This document shows, piece after piece, positions 56,655 through 64,000 of a stretch of DNA of 64,000 nucleotides (its first letter is position 1; each line of letters opens with the position of its first letter). The notes under the pieces were generated by a model. The model did not search any database, was not told where the DNA came from, and saw only the letters and a program-made list of their open reading frames with translations. A program made the translations under genes and the position numbers. Origin of the DNA: Pseudomonadota bacterium (GTDB lineage: Bacteria; Pseudomonadota; Alphaproteobacteria; Rhodobacterales; Rhodobacteraceae); the NCBI GenBank assembly GCA_018240425.1, contig JAFEFU010000059.1, positions 41,379 to 105,378 on the forward strand, read 5' to 3'.

Positions 56655-56944
56655 GGATCGACATTCATTCATTGCCGACCGGCCGGGCCCGGTCGGGATC
56701 AGGAAACGCATCGCGTTTCCCCCGACCGCGCGGAAACGGAGCCGCTGGACCGCCGATGTCACGAACAGTCAGAGGCCGGCGCCTGCCCCGGTGGGCGCGA
56801 AGCGCCCGCCGATGGCGGGGCGGGCGCTGGCCGATGGCCTTTGGGGCCATCGGCGGGACAAGGTCAACCGCCATCGCATGGCAGAGGCGATGGCCTCTGC
56901 CACCCGGATCGAAAAGGTCGGAAGCGGGCGCCGACTGTCGATCC
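56655..56944 (-). repeat. structured dispersed repeat, family 1 copy B
   Basis: A 290-bp element that matches the copy at 4270-4560 in reverse orientation with high identity throughout, including inverted ends GGATCGACATT and TGTCGATCC and all hairpins. It lies between lon and luxI. Its end is three bases from the luxI stop codon, the same spacing as coaD to copy A, and the sequence TAG-G(G/A)C then GGATCGACA is shared at both junctions. Confidence 0.85.
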
Positions 56945-56947
56945 GTC

Positions 56948-57553
56948 CTAGTGCCGGGCGGCGGCGCGCTGCCGCTCGGCCGGCATCGACAGGACGGCAT
57001 AGCGCCGCCCGTCGCCCGGGTTGTCATAGGGCTCGCCGATCCGGTCGGCCGCCCAGCCAAGCTGCCGGAGCGCCCGCATCAGCGACAGGGGCGACAGCGA
57101 CATCAGCTCGTTCGCCCCGTGCCGGCGTGCCACCTCGGCCAGCCCCTCGACGATCAGGGACAGGCAGCGCGCCCGGTCCTGGTGGCTGGCCACCTCGTCC
57201 GACATCACCAGCCGCGTGCATTCCCAGACCTCGGGCGCCCGCACCTCGGCCCCCATCACCTGGGCCGGGATGTCGGCCAGCTTGCCCGCCACCGCGTCGC
57301 GCAGCATGTAGGTGTGCTGCCCCCAGCTCGATGTGGTCGGCATGGTCCGCGCCCCGCCGATCACCCGGCCTGCGCGCAGCACCAGCGAATAATGGGCCAG
57401 CGGGTTGTCGTACTGATCCATCTCGACGCTGTCATTGTGGGGAATGTCCCAGCCCAGGGTGTCGACGAAGAAGTGTTTGCGCAACCGCAGGTAATCGTAG
57501 AAGGCGGTCCCGTGGCTGTGCAGCGACGACAGGTCGAAGGTGATGTTTTCCAT
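56948..57553 (-). CDS. luxI: acyl-homoserine-lactone synthase (LuxI family)
   Basis: A 201-residue autoinducer synthase that makes an N-acyl-homoserine lactone from SAM and acyl-ACP or acyl-CoA. Conserved family residues are present: Arg25, Phe29, Trp35, Asp46, Asp49, Arg69 (GGARTMPT), Glu111 and Arg114 (WECTRLV). Acyl specificity cannot be inferred. It is downstream of a LuxR gene with a 113-bp gap that contains a perfect palindrome. Its TAG stop abuts a structured repeat. Confidence 0.94.
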   Translation of the reverse strand: MENITFDLSSLHSHGTAFYDYLRLRKHFFVDTLGWDIPHNDSVEMDQYDNPLAHYSLVLRAGRVIGGARTMPTTSSWGQHTYMLRDAVAGKLADIPAQVMGAEVRAPEVWECTRLVMSDEVASHQDRARCLSLIVEGLAEVARRHGANELMSLSPLSLMRALRQLGWAADRIGEPYDNPGDGRRYAVLSMPAERQRAAARH

Positions 57554-57624
57554 GAAGTGCCCCTCCTTTTTCAGGCGGGGCGACTAGATCATCATTGGAA
57601 ACGGTTTATGGATTTTTTGGTGTA

Positions 57625-57643
57625 TTGTTTCACATTGAAACAA
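57625..57643. promoter_or_regulatory. 19-bp palindrome (lux-box-like) upstream of luxI
   Basis: TTGTTTCACATTGAAACAA has perfectly paired arms TTGTTTCA and TGAAACAA with a 3-base spacer, about 72 bases before the luxI start. Its symmetry and position fit the operator for the adjacent LuxR protein. It differs in sequence from the Vibrio lux box. Confidence 0.75.
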
Positions 57644-57666
57644 CTTCAGGGTGCACTGGCGGTCCC

Positions 57667-58362
57667 TCAGATCAGGCCGTAGCCGGCTGCGGCCGAAACC
57701 GCCTGGCTGCCGGTCTTGGCGCCGAGCTTGGCCTTGGCCTTCTTCAGCCGCTGCTTGACCGCGCCCTCCGACACGCCCAGCCGGCAGGCGATCTCCTTGA
57801 CCAGGCACCCCTCCTTGACCAGCCGCAGCGCCTCAAGCTCGGCCCGCGTCAGGTTGGTGGGCGGCGCCATCGCCACATGCAGCCATTCGAGCTTGGCGCG
57901 CAGGACCGCGATCTCCTCGTCACTGAACTCGCGGTCGCCCCGGCAGAACGAGGCGAAGCTGCGCAGGCCCTTGGGCCCCGGATCGTCGAAACTGATCGCC
58001 ACCCCGAAGCGCAGCCCGTGGCGGGCCGCCTCGGCCAGCACCCCGCGCGGGTCGGGCAGGGCGATCTCGCTCCAGCGGATCACACCGGAATTGCCGTAAA
58101 GCCAGCGCATCACCGGATCGGCCAGCATGAAGTTCTGGCGGGTGTAGCGCTCGACCCATTCGGCCGGGAGCGCGTTCTGCTCGGCCAGCGGAAAGGCGAA
58201 ACCGACGCGCAGGGCGATGTAGTGTCCGGCCGGGGCCAGCACCGCGAACTCGCTGGCCTCGCGCCCCTGGGCACGGCGCTCGGCCCTGATGAACTCCCTG
58301 GTCAAACCTTTGCAATCCGCGAAAATCTGGTGCAACAATCTCTTATGCCATGCAATGGCCAC
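57667..58362 (-). CDS. luxR: LuxR-family autoinducer-responsive regulator
   Basis: A protein of about 231 residues. The AHL-binding domain carries the conserved Trp69, Tyr73, Asp82 and Trp97. The C-terminal helix-turn-helix (TRAELEALRLVKEGCLVKEIACRLGVSEGAVKQRLKKAKAKLG) has the usual Glu, Leu and Gly positions. No ATG gives a plausible start; a GTG at 58362 gives the best length but has no clear ribosome binding site. It is upstream of luxI and divergent from a LuxR-like protein without a DNA-binding domain. Confidence 0.88.
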   Translation of the reverse strand: MAIAWHKRLLHQIFADCKGLTREFIRAERRAQGREASEFAVLAPAGHYIALRVGFAFPLAEQNALPAEWVERYTRQNFMLADPVMRWLYGNSGVIRWSEIALPDPRGVLAEAARHGLRFGVAISFDDPGPKGLRSFASFCRGDREFSDEEIAVLRAKLEWLHVAMAPPTNLTRAELEALRLVKEGCLVKEIACRLGVSEGAVKQRLKKAKAKLGAKTGSQAVSAAAGYGLI

Positions 58363-58404
58363 TGTTGAAAAGAATTCTGTGCTGGCGCCAGCGACCGAGG
58401 TGAC

Positions 58405-58881
58405 GTGGACCGACCGAACGATCTTCTCAAGCGCCTGCGCGACCGCAGTCCGGCGGGCTTCGCCATTGCCCTCCACATCGAGTACACGACGCCGCGCTAC
58501 CTGTTCCAGTCCTACGACCGCGACTGGATCGACCATTATTCCGCCAACGGGCTGGTGATGCAGGATCCGACCGTTGCCTGGGCCTTCGCCAACAACGGCG
58601 CCCTGCGCTGGAGCGCGCTCGCCGCCGAGGACCCGGCGGGAGTGCTGGCCGAGGCCGCCCGGCGCGGGATGCGCTACGGGGTGGTCCTCGCCCTTGACGA
58701 CGGCGGATCGAAGACGATGGCCAGCTTCTCCCGCGCCGACCGGGAAATCTCCGACATCGAGATCGCGGGCCTCCGCGCCGACCTCAGGGCGCTCCACCTG
58801 CACACGCTGGGGATGCAGATGCTCGACCCCGCCATCCACGCCGCCCTCAAGCGCCTGTCGATCTTCCTGACCCACAGTTGA
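58405..58881 (+). CDS. LuxR-like autoinducer-binding protein lacking a DNA-binding domain
   Basis: A 158-residue protein aligned to the AHL-binding domain only. Trp41, Tyr45, Asp54 and Trp69 have exactly the spacing of the neighbouring LuxR (4, 9 and 15 residues), so signal binding is likely retained. There is no helix-turn-helix: the protein ends within about 30 residues of the domain. The GTG start has GAGG a few bases upstream. It starts 42 bases from the divergent luxR start. It may be an antagonist that forms inactive dimers, as TrlR does for TraR, or a degraded paralogue. The stop is 5 bases from the tgt stop. Confidence 0.85.
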   Translation: MDRPNDLLKRLRDRSPAGFAIALHIEYTTPRYLFQSYDRDWIDHYSANGLVMQDPTVAWAFANNGALRWSALAAEDPAGVLAEAARRGMRYGVVLALDDGGSKTMASFSRADREISDIEIAGLRADLRALHLHTLGMQMLDPAIHAALKRLSIFLTHS

Positions 58882-58886
58882 GACAG

Positions 58887-60017
58887 TCAAAGGGGCGCGA
58901 TGTCCCCCGCCGCCCGCCGCGCATGGAAGTCGGCGGTGAAATCCGCCAGCCGCCCCCCGGCGATCGCCGCGCGCAGGCCGGCCATCAGTTCCTGAAAATA
59001 GTGAAGGTTGTGCCAGGTCAGCAGCATCGAGGATATGATCTCGCCCGCGCGGAACACATGATGCAGATAGGCGCGGCTGTAGTTGCGGCAGGCCGGGCAG
59101 GTGCAGTCCTCGTCCAGGGGGCGCGGGTCGTCGGCATGGCGGGCGTTCTTGATGTTGACCTGCCCTGCCCTTGTCCAGGCCTGCCCGGTCCGCCCAGAGC
59201 GCGAGGGCAGGACGCAATCCATCATGTCGATCCCGCGCGCGACCGCGCCGACGATGTCGTCGGGCTTGCCCACCCCCATCAGATAGCGCGGCCGGTCCTC
59301 GGGCAACAACCCCGGCGCATAGTCGAGGACGCCGAACATCGCCTCCTGCCCCTCGCCCACCGCCAGCCCGCCGATCGCATAGCCGTCAAAGCCGATTTCC
59401 CTTAGTTTACTGGCGCTTTCGGCACGAAGCTCCTGCGTGACGCCGCCCTGCATGATCCCGAACAGCGCGTGCCCCGGCCGGTCGCCGAACGCCTCGCGCG
59501 ACCTTGCGGCCCACCGCATCGACAGGCGCATGCTTGCGGCCACCGTCTCGACCGGCGCCGGCAGCGCCGGGCATTCGTCGAAACACATCACGATGTCGCT
59601 GCCCAGGAGCCGCTGGATCTCCATGCTGCGCTCGGGCGTCAGATGGTGTTCGGACCCGTCGATGTGCGACTTGAAGCGCACACCCTCCTCGGTCAGCTTG
59701 CGCAGGTCCGACAGGCTCATCACCTGGAAGCCGCCGGAATCGGTCAGGACCGGGCGGTCCCAGTTCATGAAGCGATGGAGGCCGCCCAGCCGTGCGATCC
59801 GCTCGGCGGTCGGGCGCAACATCAGGTGATAGGTGTTGCCCAACAGGATGTCGGCCCCGGTGGCGCGCACGCTTTCGGGCAGCATGGCCTTGACCGTGCC
59901 CGCCGTGCCGACCGGCATGAAGGCCGGAGTGCGGATCTCGCCCCGGGGTGTCGAGATGACGCCGGTGCGGGCGCGGCCGTCGGTGGCGTGCAGGCGGAAG
60001 GAGAATTTCTGGCTCAT
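58887..60017 (-). CDS. tgt: queuine tRNA-ribosyltransferase
   Basis: A 376-residue TIM-barrel enzyme that exchanges guanine 34 of certain tRNAs for preQ1 in queuosine synthesis. The first catalytic Asp lies in DSGGFQVMS, the nucleophile Asp in [17 protein letters not shown], and the zinc site CTCPAC with a later Cys/His completes it. Length is normal. The convergent stop is 5 bases from that of the LuxR-like gene. Confidence 0.96.
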   Translation of the reverse strand: MSQKFSFRLHATDGRARTGVISTPRGEIRTPAFMPVGTAGTVKAMLPESVRATGADILLGNTYHLMLRPTAERIARLGGLHRFMNWDRPVLTDSGGFQVMSLSDLRKLTEEGVRFKSHIDGSEHHLTPERSMEIQRLLGSDIVMCFDECPALPAPVETVAASMRLSMRWAARSREAFGDRPGHALFGIMQGGVTQELRAESASKLREIGFDGYAIGGLAVGEGQEAMFGVLDYAPGLLPEDRPRYLMGVGKPDDIVGAVARGIDMMDCVLPSRSGRTGQAWTRAGQVNIKNARHADDPRPLDEDCTCPACRNYSRAYLHHVFRAGEIISSMLLTWHNLHYFQELMAGLRAAIAGGRLADFTADFHARRAAGDIAPL

Positions 60018-60115
60018 TGCCGCCTTCTAGACCAGTCCTGGGCGAAAGGGAAACCCGCGCCCATCCCGCGCCCGTGCCGCTTGCCTGCCCGCGCCGCCTC
60101 GGGCAGAAGGAGACC

Positions 60116-61483
<1,368 letters not shown>

Positions 61484-61501
61484 CCGCGGGGAGCGTTTTG
61501 A

Positions 61502-62155
61502 ATGGAAGGTTTCACCATCGTCGACGCAGGCGTGCTTGTCGTCGTCCTGATGTCGGCGATCCTCGCCTACAGCCGCGGCCTGGTGCGCGAGATGTTCGCG
61601 ATCATGGGCTGGGTGGCGGCGGCGGTCCTCGGCTTCATGTTCGCCCGCCAGGCCGCGCCGCTGGTGAAGCAGATCCCGGTGCTCGACAAGTTCCTCGGCG
61701 ACAATTGCGAGTTGTCGACGCTGGCCGGCTTCTTCGCGGTCTTTGCCGGGGCGCTGATCCTCGCCTCGATCCTGACGCCCCTTTTCTCCTCGATCATCCA
61801 GCGTTCGGCACTGTCCGGCGTCGATCAGGGCCTGGGCTTCCTGTTCGGGGTGGCGCGCGGCGTCATCCTGGTGGCGGTGGCGCTGGTCCTCTACAACCGG
61901 CTTCTGTCGGACACGGCGGTTCCGGCAGTCGACAAGTCGCGCTCGGCCGCGGTCTTTGCCTCGCTCGAGGCCAAGCTGGGCAGCCAGATCCCGACCGACG
62001 CGCCGGGCTGGATCGCCGGGCGCTACAAGGAACTGGTGGGTAGCTGCACCACCACGGCGGCCACGACCACCACGGCCCCCGCGCCCGCAACCGACAGCCA
62101 GACTGGCGGAACCACCGGCACCAACAGCGCCGGCGCCAAGACCGTCACGCCCTGA
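61502..62155 (+). CDS. cvpA: CvpA family inner-membrane protein
   Basis: A 217-residue protein with four transmembrane segments (about residues 8-28, 33-53, 72-95 and 115-140) and a Thr/Ala/Gly-rich cytoplasmic tail (TTTAATTTTAPAPATDSQTG). CvpA is linked to colicin V production and envelope stress. It lies 18 bases after radA and upstream of purF, a conserved order. Confidence 0.88.
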   Translation: MEGFTIVDAGVLVVVLMSAILAYSRGLVREMFAIMGWVAAAVLGFMFARQAAPLVKQIPVLDKFLGDNCELSTLAGFFAVFAGALILASILTPLFSSIIQRSALSGVDQGLGFLFGVARGVILVAVALVLYNRLLSDTAVPAVDKSRSAAVFASLEAKLGSQIPTDAPGWIAGRYKELVGSCTTTAATTTTAPAPATDSQTGGTTGTNSAGAKTVTP

Positions 62156-62259
62156 TCCGCGCCGCGCACCAGATTGTGCGACATCGCCCCGTGACAGCGG
62201 GGCCGCGAAGGACTAAATGAGGCGCCAAGACCTGCCCCCGGAATCGGAGATCCCGGCCC

Positions 62260-63735
62260 ATGCGCCATTTTCCCTCGCATCCTTTCGCGCCCCTGAACGA
62301 CGGGGACAAGCTGAAGGAGGAGTGCGGAGTGTTCGGCGTGATCGGTGTGGCCGACGCGGCGAACTTCGTGGCGCTCGGCCTCCACGCCCTCCAGCACCGC
62401 GGACAGGAGGCGGGGGGCATCGTCGCCTATGACCCCGAACAGGGCTTCAATAACGCCAAGCGCTTCGGCTACGTCCGCGACAATTTCACCAAGGCCGAGG
62501 TGATGAAGGATCTGCCGGGCAGCCTTGCCATCGGCCATGTGCGCTATTCCACCGCCGGATCGAAGGGCCATACCGCGATCCGCGACGTCCAGCCCTTCTT
62601 CGGCGAATTCGCGATGGGCGGGGCGGCGATCGCCCACAACGGCAACCTGACCAATGCCGCAAGCCTGCGCCGCGACCTGATCGAGCGCGGCGCGATCTTC
62701 CAGTCCTCGTCGGATTCGGAATGCATCATCCATCTGATGGCCCGCTCGATCCAGAAGTCGATCCCCGAACGGATGAAGGACGCGCTGCGCGCCGTCGAAG
62801 GCGCCTTCGCGATCGTCGCCATGACCCGCACCAAGCTGATCGGGGTGCGCGACGCGCTTGGCGTGCGCCCGCTGGTCCTCGGCCGGCTCGGCGAGGGCGG
62901 TCATGTGCTGGCGTCGGAAACCTGCGCGCTGGACATCATCGGCGCGGAATTCGTGCGCGAGATCGAACCGGGCGAGATGGTGGTCATCTCGAAGGGCGAG
63001 ATCGAAAGCACCCGCCCCTTCCGGCCGGCAAAGCCGCGCGGCTGCATCTTCGAACAGGTCTATTTCTCGCGCCCCGACAGCATCGTCGGCGGCCGCTCGG
63101 TCTACGAGACCCGCCGCCAGATCGGGGTCGAACTGGCGCGCGAGGCCCCGGTCGATGCCGACCTCGTCTGCCCGGTCCCCGACTCGGGCACCCCCGCGGC
63201 GATCGGCTACAGCCAGGAATCGGGCATCCCCTATGCGATGGGGATCATCCGCAACCAGTACATGGGCCGCACCTTCATCGAACCGACCGAACAGATCCGC
63301 AACATGGGCGTGCGGCTGAAGTTGAACGTCAACCGCGCGCTCATCAAGGGCAAGCGGGTGATCCTCGTCGACGACTCGGTGGTACGCGGCACCACCAGCC
63401 GCAAGATCAAGGACATGATCCTCGAAGCGGGCGCCGCCGAGGTGCATTTCCGCATCGCCTCGCCCCCCACCGCCTGGCCCTGCTTCTACGGCGTCGACAC
63501 GCCCGAACGCTCGAAGCTCCTCGCCGCGACGATGAGCGAGGAGGAGATGCGCGCCTGGATCGGGGTCGACAGCCTCAAGTTCATCTCGCTCGACGGTCTT
63601 TACCGCGCGGCGGGCGAGGCGGCGGGCCGCGACCCGAAGGCGCCGAAGTTCTGCGACGCCTGCTTCTCGGGCGACTATCCGGTGGCCCCGGCCGACCAGA
63701 TCGAGAAGGGCTTCGAGATGAAGGCGGCGGAGTAG
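62260..63735 (+). CDS. purF: amidophosphoribosyltransferase
   Basis: A 491-residue enzyme for the first committed step of purine synthesis. A 21-residue propeptide precedes the N-terminal glutaminase nucleophile Cys22 (EECGVFG), which is exposed after processing. The PRPP-binding loop is RVILVDDSVVRGTTS, of which VILVDDSVVRGTT is the signature. RIASPPTAWPCFYGVD and the C-terminal cysteines (FCDACFSGDYP) suggest a 4Fe-4S type. Its TAG stop overlaps the GTG of the next gene by one base. Confidence 0.96.
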   Translation: MRHFPSHPFAPLNDGDKLKEECGVFGVIGVADAANFVALGLHALQHRGQEAGGIVAYDPEQGFNNAKRFGYVRDNFTKAEVMKDLPGSLAIGHVRYSTAGSKGHTAIRDVQPFFGEFAMGGAAIAHNGNLTNAASLRRDLIERGAIFQSSSDSECIIHLMARSIQKSIPERMKDALRAVEGAFAIVAMTRTKLIGVRDALGVRPLVLGRLGEGGHVLASETCALDIIGAEFVREIEPGEMVVISKGEIESTRPFRPAKPRGCIFEQVYFSRPDSIVGGRSVYETRRQIGVELAREAPVDADLVCPVPDSGTPAAIGYSQESGIPYAMGIIRNQYMGRTFIEPTEQIRNMGVRLKLNVNRALIKGKRVILVDDSVVRGTTSRKIKDMILEAGAAEVHFRIASPPTAWPCFYGVDTPERSKLLAATMSEEEMRAWIGVDSLKFISLDGLYRAAGEAAGRDPKAPKFCDACFSGDYPVAPADQIEKGFEMKAAE

Positions 63736-63891
63736 TGGCGGCGGCGACGCAGCGGCCGGCCGCGGCGCCCGTCACCATCGACGACTACCTTGCCCGCCTC
63801 GCCGATCCTCGCCAGCAGGCGGCGCTTGCGGGATTGCGCGCCCTGATCCGCAGCCTCCTGCCCGACGCGCTGGAATGGACCTGTCACGGTT
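63735..63891 (+). pseudogene. DUF1801 protein, interrupted by an IS element
   Basis: A GTG start overlaps the purF stop and gives about 52 native residues with the DUF1801 start (TIDDYLARLADPRQQAALAGLRALIRSLLPDALEWTCHG, shown in part as DDYLARLADP and RALIRSLLPDALEW). The frame then runs into IS sequence at about 63892 and stops at 63917. The gene is broken at about one third of its expected length (roughly 120-150 residues). The downstream remainder is outside the window. Confidence 0.8.
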
Positions 63892-64000
63892 TGGTGCCGC
63901 TCCGAGTGCTCGTTTAGGCCACTTGGCGTTCGAAGGCCAAGGGACTTTTGCCTCCCAATGCTGAATGCCGACGGCGCGGGTTATAAAAGCCGTTGATGTA
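63892..64000 (-). mobile_element. partial IS3-family insertion sequence
   Basis: The terminus begins TGGTGCCGCTCCGAGTG. Read on the minus strand, the sequence to 64000 is the C-terminal end of an IS3-family (IS51/IS150-like) OrfB transposase: NPRRRHSALGGKSPLAFE then RQVA and a TAA stop (63914-63916). It is inserted in a DUF1801 gene. The rest runs off the window. Confidence 0.88.
63914..64000 (-). CDS. IS3-family transposase OrfB, C-terminal 28 residues
   Basis: The frame is open from the window edge to TAA. Its end YINGFYNPRRRHSALGG, followed by KSPLAFERQVA, is the typical last segment of rve-type OrfB transposases (integrase core DDE). Only the C-terminus is visible. Confidence 0.85.
   Translation of the reverse strand, partial: YINGFYNPRRRHSALGGKSPLAFERQVA

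Noticed and set aside
57667..59217. LuxR reading frame extended upstream through the divergent gene
   Set aside because: The extra N-terminal part is antisense to the LuxR-like gene and to tgt and has no family match. The AHL-binding domain begins near 58350.

Overview
The window is chromosomal DNA of an alphaproteobacterium, very probably a member of the Rhodobacteraceae. Base composition is very high in G+C. Lineage markers are ChpT (CckA-ChpT-CtrA relay), the F1-ATPase zeta inhibitor (DUF1476), OlsB/OlsA ornithine-lipid genes, a DctB/DctD pair, an NADP-type GAPDH beside a normal one, a VPLPA-CTERM protein, and operator motifs typical of the group (GAAC-N7-GAAC SOS box, CceR-like and Irr-like boxes). 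The identification rests on protein and motif recognition only.

Layout. 0-2 kb: start of an unidentified minus-strand gene, a tiny membrane ORF, a carboxylesterase and an AlkA-type glycosylase. 2-5.6 kb: two GAPDH genes with CceR-like operators, coaD and a CBS protein. 5.6-8.1 kb: divergent lysR/mmsA. 8.4-14.7 kb: AraC regulator, DUF4142-cupredoxin operon, NCS1 permease, VPLPA-CTERM surface protein, an RcnB-like protein, marR-maiA. 15-21 kb: uvrA under an SOS box and a polyamine-type ABC transporter (potB-potC-potA) without a binding protein. 21-26.7 kb: MocR regulator, DUF1127, and a pyrimidine-catabolic operon preT-methyltransferase-preA. 26.7-31.4 kb: aroK-aroB, two uncharacterised ORFs, xerD. 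31.4-34.6 kb: dctB-dctD. 34.6-37.3 kb: purC-rraB-purS-purQ and the zeta subunit. 37.4-43.9 kb: homocysteine methyltransferase, lipA, katG, olsB-olsA, DUF3553. 43.9-48 kb: chpT, then obg-proB-proA. 48-56.5 kb: two GNAT enzymes, rplU-rpmA, a TerC-like membrane protein, CorA, two tRNA-Val genes, an HU protein with a lysine/alanine tail, lon. 56.9-58.9 kb: a quorum-sensing locus (luxR, luxI and a divergent LuxR-like protein without a DNA-binding domain). 58.9-64 kb: tgt, radA, cvpA, purF, and a DUF1801 gene cut by an IS3-type element that runs off the end.

Most of the window is housekeeping. The most unusual signal is non-coding. Two families of about 290 bp and 243 bp dispersed elements each occur twice in opposite orientation, at 4270-4560 and 56655-56944, and at 8116-8358 and 14711-14952. 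All four lie in 3' intergenic gaps. The two families differ in sequence but share the same order of hairpins, with compensatory changes in the stems and a nearly conserved core. They look like related structured mobile repeats or RNA elements. Second in interest are the quorum-sensing locus with a possible built-in antagonist and a perfect 19-bp palindrome before luxI, and the GAPDH pair with diverged cofactor residues.
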